Positions 23,720 through 31,027 of a stretch of DNA of 31,027 bases are shown here, piece by piece (positions within the stretch are counted from its first letter, which is position 1; the number at the start of each line of letters is the position of its first letter). The position numbers and the translations under genes are program-made. The stretch spans positions 1 to 31,027 of the forward strand of contig JBBRPS010000019.1 in the NCBI GenBank assembly GCA_038227745.1, written 5' to 3'. Below the pieces are notes generated by a model. That model was not told where the DNA came from. It saw only the letters and a program-made list of their open reading frames with translations, and did not search any database. This DNA is from DASPXY01 sp038227745. Its GTDB lineage: Bacteria; Planctomycetota; Planctomycetia; Gemmatales; Gemmataceae.

Positions 23720-23767
23720 CCCGAACCGGGGGTGTGGTGAGCCTCCATTGCTCAGGGCCGGTTCGGG
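23720..23767. promoter_or_regulatory. Inverted repeat upstream of the choline operon
   Basis: CCCGAACCGG (23720-23729) and its complement CCGGTTCGGG (23758-23767) are spaced by 28 bases, 31 to 79 bases upstream of the symporter start, in the gap between divergent genes. It could be a paired operator or a leader hairpin. No clear -10/-35 pair was found on either strand. Confidence 0.45.
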
Positions 23768-23848
23768 TGGGTAATATAACGCGAATTGTGAAGAATCCGA
23801 AGAGCAATCTGTCGCCTGGCGCAGCCCGGCACCTCGCGGGGAGTCCTC

Positions 23849-24301
23849 ATGGCCGAAGCGAACGTGATGAAAGTGCGGGAGTGCGGCGAGTGCGGCACCC
23901 TGGCCACGACGATGGACACGCTGTGCAAGCGTTGCCAGAAGCGCGGCACGCTGCGCGAGCGCTACCTGTGCCTCGGCTGCGAGCGCCTGCTGGACGCGCC
24001 GCCGTGCCCGGTTTGCGCCGACCCCGGGGCGACGGCGATCCGCGCCGAACCGGGCGCGGAGCCGGGGCCGGCCGCGGAGCCGCGGTCGCTAACCTGGGAG
24101 CCGCGGCCGGTCAACATCAAGGACAACGCCCCGCCGCCGTGGCTGGCCGGTTGTGTCGGTGGGGCGGTCCTGGGGGCGGGCATCGGGGCGGTCGCGACGC
24201 TCTTCATCGGCGGCGCCCTGTGGGTCGGGGCACTGGTCGGCCTGGTTCCGGGAGCGCTGGTCGGCGTCGTGCTCGGCCAGAACTCGGCGCCGCCGAACTG
24301 A
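23849..24301 (+). CDS. Zinc-ribbon protein with C-terminal glycine-rich membrane segments
   Basis: A 150-residue protein. The first 56 residues hold four CxxC pairs (C12/C15, C26/C29, C41/C44, C53/C56), enough for two zinc ribbons. An Ala/Pro/Glu-rich linker follows, then about 40 glycine-rich hydrophobic residues (about 98-140) that look like two closely spaced transmembrane helices. It is thus a small membrane-tethered zinc-ribbon protein, cytosolic ribbons being the likely orientation. I recognise no named family. The start at 23849 is supported by GGGGAG eight bases upstream. It is divergent from the choline operon and has a pair of hairpins directly after its stop. Confidence 0.75.
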   Translation: MAEANVMKVRECGECGTLATTMDTLCKRCQKRGTLRERYLCLGCERLLDAPPCPVCADPGATAIRAEPGAEPGPAAEPRSLTWEPRPVNIKDNAPPPWLAGCVGGAVLGAGIGAVATLFIGGALWVGALVGLVPGALVGVVLGQNSAPPN

Positions 24302-24305
24302 GAAG

Positions 24306-24347
24306 CTGTCCCAGAAAGGGGGACAGCGCACGGCTGACACAGCCGTG
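24306..24347 (+). terminator. Two tandem hairpins after the zinc-ribbon gene
   Basis: CTGTCCC/GGGACAG (24306-24312 and 24320-24326) and CACGGCT/AGCCGTG (24329-24335 and 24341-24347) are two 7-bp stems beginning four bases after the stop. They may act as a terminator or belong to a dispersed repeat; no T-run is present. Confidence 0.45.
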
Positions 24348-24727
24348 GCACACGAGACCTGCACTTTCCCTTGGAGCGGTTTGCGATGGGGTGTGCGAGC
24401 CGCCGGGCTTGCCACGGCGGGCTCCCCCGTGCCCTCCAGGGAAAGGCCCCCGTGCGTGGCCAGGACGTTGTTGGTGAGATCGACCTCCGTCCCGGGCGAC
24501 AGGGACAGCAGGTGTTCCCCGCCGAAGAGACTGTCCTGGGCACGGAACCTCGCCCCCAGGAAATCGGCCACTACTTCGAGGTGGCGGCGAAGCGGAAGCG
24601 GTAGCCAGTGTGGCAGCAGAGCAGGGACTCGACTACCTCAGCCCCTGCCCCGAGATGCCGGAAACCATCTGGCGGCGGATCGTCCCGGTGCTGCGGGGGC
24701 ACCCCACCCGGGCCGAACGCGAAGACA
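24348..24727. other. Unexplained region between convergent genes
   Basis: About 380 bases with no gene I can support. It contains further inverted repeats, for example CCGCCGGGC near 24400 facing GCCACGGCGG, and CTTTCCCTTGGAG facing CTCCAGGGAAAG. Several frames stay open for 40 to 70 codons on both strands, as expected at this GC content, and none resembles a family I know. It may hold a degraded gene or repeat element. Confidence 0.4.
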
Positions 24728-25552
24728 TCAGTTCCCTTGCTCCAGCTGCTTCCGCAGGGTTGCTATCCGCAGGCGATCCTCGGCCAGGGCGTCCGCGGGC
24801 ATGCCGGTTTCCCCCTGACGGATGTGTCGGAGGGCGTCCGCGCGGTTGCCCGGCGTGTTTCCTAAAATCTCGGCGAGGCGCCAGTGCCACTTCCACGCGC
24901 TCTTGCCGTCGGGATGCTTACCGACCGCGTCCCGCAGAACAGGGAGGGCCTTGGCCTCAATGGCTTGTTTGTTCAGCCCGGTGACCCAATTCTTGGCCCC
25001 TGCGGCCTGGTAGAGGGCCCACGCCGCCCAGGCCTTGTTGAACTGCTCCAAATCCTGGGCGCGGGCCTCGGCAATCTCCGCATATTTCCTGGCGTTGCGC
25101 AGGTCGTTGCGGCCGAGGCTGGCGTTGGCCTCCCAAAGGGCGAAGGCGCACCAGTCCTGCAGCGTCACTTCTTGCCAACTGTCCGCCTCCATTTTGCGCT
25201 CCTTCCCCGCTTGCCGCGCCCGCTGCAGACCTTGCTCGAAGGCTTTGCCCACCTGCGCGAGATCCTTCCGCAGTAGGTAGAGCTTGCCCCGCCAGTAGAA
25301 CGCTTCCGCCGTCGCCACAGGATCCTTCGATTGCATGACATTCTGAAGATCCTGCGCAGACTGGCTCAGCAGTTTCGTGGCCTCGTTCCCGATCCCTGCC
25401 TTCGCGAGGACGACCTCTGCCCACCTCACGCCGATGCGTCCGCGCGCGCGCCACGTCCTCCTGCGGCCGCTCCTGCTCGCACCGGACGCGCGCGACCCGT
25501 AGTGGGGGTCCTGCTTCCCGACCGAGGCGCCCGGACCAGCTGCAACTGCCAT
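24728..25552 (-). CDS. TPR-like helical repeat protein, 5' end doubtful, possibly truncated
   Basis: Up to 274 residues. From about residue 42 the sequence is rich in paired amphipathic helices of the tetratricopeptide type, e.g. AEAFYWRGKLYLLRKDLAQV followed by GKAFEQGLQRARQ, and WALYQAAGAKNWVTGL; such solenoids bind proteins. The first ~40 residues (Gly/Arg/Ser-rich) look unlike the rest and more like translated noncoding DNA. A GTG at 25429 or the ATG at 25336 are alternative starts; neither has a good ribosome binding site. In planctomycetes similar helical stretches often sit at the C-terminus of longer proteins, so this may be a remnant. It lies 39 bases downstream of the adaptor fusion gene, same strand. 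Confidence 0.55.
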   Translation of the reverse strand: MAVAAGPGASVGKQDPHYGSRASGASRSGRRRTWRARGRIGVRWAEVVLAKAGIGNEATKLLSQSAQDLQNVMQSKDPVATAEAFYWRGKLYLLRKDLAQVGKAFEQGLQRARQAGKERKMEADSWQEVTLQDWCAFALWEANASLGRNDLRNARKYAEIAEARAQDLEQFNKAWAAWALYQAAGAKNWVTGLNKQAIEAKALPVLRDAVGKHPDGKSAWKWHWRLAEILGNTPGNRADALRHIRQGETGMPADALAEDRLRIATLRKQLEQGN

Positions 25553-25591
25553 TTCGCGCTCGCCCCCGTCGCGGCGGGAAAGCCCCTGGTT

Positions 25592-27718
25592 TCAGCGGCC
25601 GGCCCGTTCCTCGACGCGCCAGTCGTGGCGCGGGTGACTCTGCTCCAGCAATTCTCGGATCTCCGCCGCCGTGCCTTCCATGTCCCCCGCGCCGCACCGC
25701 GTCACGAGGATGGCGTGGAGCGGGACGGCCTCCGCGGTGCGCCGGGCGCCCTTGCGGACGAGGACGCGCTCGCCGAAGCGGGCACGGCACGCCCGCAGCG
25801 GTAGGTAGATCCCGCGATCCGCCTCCGGCATCGCTCGCGGGTCAGCGGCCTCCCTCACCTCGCCCAGGATCCCGACCACGAGATACACGCTCTTGGAGAG
25901 AACAATAGTCGCGCCAATCGCCTCCCCACCGGGGAAGAGCTGTTCGGCGACGCCCGACCCGAGCACCGCGACGTTGCGGAAATGGACGTCATCCTCCTCG
26001 TTCAGGAACCGGCCCTCTGCCAACTCCAGGCGGTTGAGGTCCGCATAAGCCGGCGTGGTGGCGACGACCTGGGCGGTGCAGACCCGGTGCAGACGGTGCG
26101 CCTCGCATGGGAAGCTGCGCACCGGGACCGCCCGCGCGACTCCCGGCAGAGAGGCGATCCTCTCCCGGTCCTCGTGGGTCAGGCCGTAAGCCTTCACCCA
26201 CGAACGTCGCTCCCCCTCGTCCGCCGGCTTGACGCTGCGGACCAGGAGCGGCGCAGGCGCCGGCCGGCGCGATTCGCCCTTGCGGGCGCCCGACTGCTTC
26301 CCCTCGTCCAGCCACCGGGCGAGGCGCCTCGCCACCGCCCGCGGGGACAGCAGCACGCGCTCGCCCTCCTTCAAGCCGGAGCGGATCTCCACGGCGCTGT
26401 CGGTCGTCAGGCCGGTGACGACCTCGCGCTCCTGGACCTCCTTGTCGGTCACGACGAAGCAGAATCGTTTCCCGCCGACGGCCACAAGGGACTGCACCGG
26501 CACCTGCAGTACGGGGCCGGCTGTCCGCCCCGCGGTGATGCGAACCTCCACACTCATGCCCGGCTTCAGGCCGTCCATGCCCTCGTCCAGGGCGACGATG
26601 GTCCTGTACACCTTCACGTCGGCGGCGAACCAATCCTTCTGCGAGGCGATCGGATCGACCGTCTTGACGTGCCCCTTCAGGACGCGCGTGGGGAAGGCGT
26701 CCACGCGGATCTCGGCGCGCTGCCAGCGCGCGGGGGCCAGCGGGTCGGCGGCGTGCAGGTGGGACACCAGCGCCTCGTGGACGCGGGTCACGACCTGCAT
26801 CTGCGACAGGTCGGGGATCTGGAGCAGCTTCTGGCCCTCGCGGACCGGCTCGCCCTGGGCCACGATGGCCCGGGGCGAGCCGGTCCCGCCGCGCACCCCC
26901 TCGGGGATGTAGTAAACGACGATCCCGTCCTGCGGCGCGGTGAGGACGCACCGGGCCAGGTCCGCTTCCACGTCCTTCTTGCGGGCCTTCTCCTGCTCCA
27001 CAACGGCGGCCTTCGCCTGCACCTCGGCCCTGGCCTCGACCTCCTTCGGCCTGCCGCGCGCCTTCACGCGGTCCAGGCCGAGGCGGGCCTGCTCGACCAG
27101 CAGCAGCCGTTCCTCCTTCAGGTCGCGGTCCGCCCCCTTGTCGCGCTTCAGTCTCAGCTCGGCGAGGCGCAGCGCGATCTCCGCGAGGCGGACGTCGATC
27201 TCGTTTTCGGACTGGATGAGCTGGAGGGCTTCCCGGGCCTTCGCGTGGGCGGCGATGGCCTGTTCGAGTTTGCGCGCCTGTTCCTTGAGTTGCTCCTGCA
27301 GGCCGCTGCTGTCGAGCTCCACGACCTTGTCACCTTTCTTGACGGAGGACCCGTCGTCGATGACCCACCGGACGGTTGAGGCGATGCCGCCTTTGGTCGG
27401 GGCCTTGAGCGTGCAAACCACGTCGCTGCTCCGGGCCGCCTCCAGCGAGCCGCGCTCCGTGACGGTGAGGGTAAGGACTTCCCGGGCGACCTTGTGGGTG
27501 ATGCCATCGCCGAGGCCGGCCCTGGTGAGCAGCCGCAGCCGTTCCGCCCCACTCAACTGGTGGAAGCGCTGCAGGCCCTCCGGCCACGCCGGCTGGGGCG
27601 CGGGGCGAGCCTGTCCGCCCGCGCCGCCGGCCACCGCTGCCAGCACGCCGAGGGCCAGGGCCAGAGGACTCAGCCTGTGCGTCCGGGGTTTGCGAGAGCG
27701 TTTCGCGTCGTGGCACAT
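25592..27718 (-). CDS. HlyD-type membrane fusion protein fused to a MacB-type periplasmic core domain
   Basis: A 708-residue protein with a signal peptide or N-terminal anchor (about 14-36). Residues about 80-460 form a periplasmic adaptor of ABC/RND efflux: biotinyl-lipoyl halves at about 105-140 and 255-305 around a long coiled coil (140-255), then beta-barrel and membrane-proximal domains (KPGMSVEVRI, VPVQSLVAVGGKRFCFVV). After a linker (465-510), residues about 512-700 resemble the MacB/FtsX periplasmic core domain: YADLNRLELAEGRFLNEEDD, NVAVLGSGVAEQLFPGGEAI, VVGILGEV. The protein stops where MacB permeases would enter their membrane helices. No ABC ATPase or FtsX permease gene is nearby. 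Its role would be to link an inner-membrane exporter to an outer-membrane channel, but the partners are unknown. Confidence 0.82.
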   Translation of the reverse strand: MCHDAKRSRKPRTHRLSPLALALGVLAAVAGGAGGQARPAPQPAWPEGLQRFHQLSGAERLRLLTRAGLGDGITHKVAREVLTLTVTERGSLEAARSSDVVCTLKAPTKGGIASTVRWVIDDGSSVKKGDKVVELDSSGLQEQLKEQARKLEQAIAAHAKAREALQLIQSENEIDVRLAEIALRLAELRLKRDKGADRDLKEERLLLVEQARLGLDRVKARGRPKEVEARAEVQAKAAVVEQEKARKKDVEADLARCVLTAPQDGIVVYYIPEGVRGGTGSPRAIVAQGEPVREGQKLLQIPDLSQMQVVTRVHEALVSHLHAADPLAPARWQRAEIRVDAFPTRVLKGHVKTVDPIASQKDWFAADVKVYRTIVALDEGMDGLKPGMSVEVRITAGRTAGPVLQVPVQSLVAVGGKRFCFVVTDKEVQEREVVTGLTTDSAVEIRSGLKEGERVLLSPRAVARRLARWLDEGKQSGARKGESRRPAPAPLLVRSVKPADEGERRSWVKAYGLTHEDRERIASLPGVARAVPVRSFPCEAHRLHRVCTAQVVATTPAYADLNRLELAEGRFLNEEDDVHFRNVAVLGSGVAEQLFPGGEAIGATIVLSKSVYLVVGILGEVREAADPRAMPEADRGIYLPLRACRARFGERVLVRKGARRTAEAVPLHAILVTRCGAGDMEGTAAEIRELLEQSHPRHDWRVEERAGR

Positions 27719-27918
27719 CGCGGGACACCGCCTTGTGTGAGAGGGAAAGGATCGGGAGACGCCTCCAGTTTGCCGGACCGGCCGCGTAAAGTCCAGGGGC
27801 CGGCCGCCGTTTCCCGGTGCGGGCGCCGACCGGCGCTCGCCTTGTGCCGCGGCGCCGCCACGGTTACGCTGGTAACAGCGGCGACCTCTGCCCGAACTCT
27901 CCCCCGACCGGCTGGCGC

Positions 27919-29316
27919 ATGCGCTGGAGCATCCGTTTTCAACTGCTCGTCCCCCTGCTGACCCTCCTGCTGGGCGTTGTCGGCATCAGTATCTGGGCGG
28001 CGCTGGCGTCGGCGGAGCGCGCCCGCCACCAGCTCGAAACGCAGCTGCGCGACATCGTCCGCACCGTCAACCAGTCCACCTTCCCCCTGACCGAAAACGT
28101 CCTCCGCCAGATGAAGGGCTTCTCGCGCGCCGACTACCTGCTGGCGCCCGACCCCGCCCGCCCCGAGCCCGACGCGCCCCGCCACCCCGTGACGACGCTG
28201 CACGCCGCCGACGCGGACCTGCCGCCGCCCGCGACCGACGGCGACGCCTGGCACGACCTCAGCCTCGACCGGCGCGTCACCGCCGGCGGCGTCGCCTACC
28301 TGTGTACCGGCGTCCGCCTCCGCCACCGCCCCAACGATGGCACGATCCTCTACATCTTCTACCCCGAATCGCTCTGGCGCGACGCCCTGTGGGCGGCAGT
28401 CCGGCCGCCGCTGACGCTAGGGGCGTTCGCCGGCGCGGCCTCCGTCGTGCTGACGTTCGCCCTCGGCCGCCGGCTGCGCCGGCGCATCCACGAGCTGGTG
28501 CGGCGCACGCGCCAGATCGCGGCGGGCGACTTCTCCCCCATGCCCCTGCCTGGCGGCGACGACGAGCTGCGCGACCTGGGCCGCTCGGTCAATGAGATGG
28601 CGCAGCGGCTGGCGCAGTACGAGGAGACGGTGCGGCGCACGGAGCGGCTGCGCCTGCTGGGCCAGGTGAGCGGCGGCCTGGCGCACCAGCTGCGCAACGG
28701 CGTCACGGGGGCGCGCCTGGCGGTGCAGCTCCACGCCCGCGAGTGCGACGGCCGCGCCGACGCCGAGCCGCTGACTGTCGCCCTGCGCCAGCTCGCGCTG
28801 GTGGAGATGCACCTGAAGCGCTTCCTCGACCTGGGCCGTAGCAGCGCGATGCGCCGCGAGCCGTGTCCGCTCCACGGGCTGCTCGGCGAGACAGTCGAGC
28901 TACTGCGGCCGCAGTGCCGGCACGCCCACATCGAGCTGTGCTGGCGGCCGGAGACAGCGGGCGCCGGGGCGGGGCCGGTGGTGCTGGGGGACGCAGGGCA
29001 GTTAGGGCACCTGTTCCTGAACGTCATTACCAACGCCGTCGAGGCGGCCGGGCCGGGCGGCTGGGTGGAAGTGCGGGCCGCGGAGAAGGCGCCGGGCCGG
29101 GCGGTGGTCGAGGTGCTCGATTCCGGGCCGGGGCCGTCGCCGGAAGTGGCGGGGCGGCTGTTCGAGCCGTTCGTCACCGGCAAGCGCGAGGGTGTCGGCC
29201 TCGGCCTGGCGGTGGCGCGGCAGGTCGCCGAGGCGCACGGCGGCGCCATCCGCTGGCGGCGCGACGCCGACCGGACGTGTTTTGAGATCGAGTTGCCGCT
29301 GGAAAAGAGGGAATAG
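27919..29316 (+). CDS. Membrane sensor histidine kinase (NtrB/AtoS-like)
   Basis: A 465-residue sensor kinase. TM1 (about 7-28), an extracytoplasmic sensor region of about 135 residues with no recognised fold, TM2 (about 164-182), HAMP (about 183-236), dimerisation/phosphoacceptor helix with H256 in GGLAHQLRNGVTGA, and an ATPase domain with N-box NVITNAVEAAG (N372), DSGPGPS and GVGLGLAVARQV. The H-box HQLRN deviates slightly from the common HELRN. The start at 27919 is the first Met ahead of TM1, though I see no Shine-Dalgarno. The sigma-54-dependent regulator gene follows and is surely the partner. The stop TAG at 29314-29316 lies in the palindromic element between the two genes. Confidence 0.92.
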   Translation: MRWSIRFQLLVPLLTLLLGVVGISIWAALASAERARHQLETQLRDIVRTVNQSTFPLTENVLRQMKGFSRADYLLAPDPARPEPDAPRHPVTTLHAADADLPPPATDGDAWHDLSLDRRVTAGGVAYLCTGVRLRHRPNDGTILYIFYPESLWRDALWAAVRPPLTLGAFAGAASVVLTFALGRRLRRRIHELVRRTRQIAAGDFSPMPLPGGDDELRDLGRSVNEMAQRLAQYEETVRRTERLRLLGQVSGGLAHQLRNGVTGARLAVQLHARECDGRADAEPLTVALRQLALVEMHLKRFLDLGRSSAMRREPCPLHGLLGETVELLRPQCRHAHIELCWRPETAGAGAGPVVLGDAGQLGHLFLNVITNAVEAAGPGGWVEVRAAEKAPGRAVVEVLDSGPGPSPEVAGRLFEPFVTGKREGVGLGLAVARQVAEAHGGAIRWRRDADRTCFEIELPLEKRE

Positions 29317-29377
29317 GGGAGAGATCCCACAAAGCCCACGGGTCGCGACCCGTGGGCTTTCCCTGCTCCCTTATCCC
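29312..29377. repeat. Palindromic intercistronic element, copy 3
   Basis: A perfect 30-bp palindrome at 29331-29360 (half-site AAAGCCCACGGGTCG) with short remnants of the heptad flanks (GGGAATAGGGG on the left, CCCTGCTCCCTTATCCC on the right). It fills the gap between the histidine kinase, whose TAG stop it contains, and the response regulator ribosome binding site. Confidence 0.9.
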
Positions 29378-29390
29378 TCGCGGAGGAGCC

Positions 29391-30833
<1,443 letters not shown>

Positions 30834-31027
30834 CGTCGTATCCCTTTGCGTGTGCCTTGGGCGGAGGCGCCCGTGGGCCGAACGCAGGGGGTGTGATCGC
30901 TCCATTCCACCTGTTTACGCGGGTTTCTTGGCCCTCTGGTTGGTGAACCCCAGGCCACTCCCCGCTAGCGCCGCTGTTGGCGCTTTGAGGGACGCCTGAT
31001 GGACTTCGTCCCCGAGCCCACTCAACC
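30834..31027. other. Intergenic tail of the window
   Basis: No gene is visible in the last 194 bases. Two short hairpins could end the regulator transcript: GGGCG/CGCCC just after the stop (about 30859-30872) and AGCGCC/GGCGCT (30967-30972 and 30979-30984, followed by TT). Neither is strong. Confidence 0.35.

Noticed and set aside
24346..24362. Possible sigma-54 promoter (TGGCAC followed by TGC)
   Set aside because: The spacing between the GG and GC elements is 12 instead of 10 bases, and no downstream gene fits.
24371..24727. Short plus-strand frames (e.g. 24371-24604, 24610-24984) as transposase or gene remnants
   Set aside because: No transposase motif, terminal inverted repeats or target duplication could be recognised; the second frame also runs into the oppositely oriented TPR gene.

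Overview
The window is GC-rich, chromosomal, gene-dense DNA. Its gene content points to a planctomycete, most likely a Gemmata-like lineage: a secreted sulfatase, two protein kinases with a planctomycete-style N-terminal region, a short ECF-type sigma factor, a secreted Gfo/Idh/MocA protein, a neutral-ceramidase-like protein and a dihydropteroate-synthase-related protein of the H4MPT type. This is a family-level inference; no rRNA or other phylogenetic marker was tested. I saw no tRNA, rRNA, CRISPR array, integrase or complete insertion sequence.

Layout. 1-141 (-) is the start of a Flp-type pilin cut by the window edge. 368-5582 (-) holds a DHPS-related protein, a tandem-duplicated ABC-2 permease and a secreted sulfatase, with palindromic elements filling both gaps. 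5673-9337 (-) holds two Ser/Thr kinases, one soluble and one membrane-anchored. 9676-11061 (-) is an exported M20 amidohydrolase, divergent from a secreted HEAT-repeat protein (11299-12414, +). A DUF6941-like gene and a small partner follow (12505-13142, +), convergent with a DUF4058-like gene. 14054-16683 (-) is the conserved rpsO-pnp pair, followed by a MoxR ATPase and a secreted Gfo/Idh protein (16857-18926, -).

The second half starts with a ceramidase-like enzyme (19040-20422, +) and an ECF sigma factor (20603-21193, +). Next is the most coherent small pathway here (21257-23688, -): a choline-transporter-like sodium symporter translationally coupled by ATGA to a phosphatidylcholine synthase. 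Then come a zinc-ribbon membrane protein (23849-24301, +), a poorly explained 426-base gap, a TPR-like open frame with a doubtful 5' end, and a fusion of an HlyD-type adaptor to a MacB-type periplasmic domain (25592-27718, -). The window ends with a histidine kinase and NtrC-type sigma-54 activator pair (27919-30833, +), again separated by the palindromic element.

The most unusual DNA-level feature is this intercistronic palindrome family (about 1763-1860, 4043-4076 and 29312-29377). In all three cases the TAG stop codon of the upstream gene lies inside the element, and in the longest copy heptad repeats place TAG in all three frames on both sides of a perfect hairpin.
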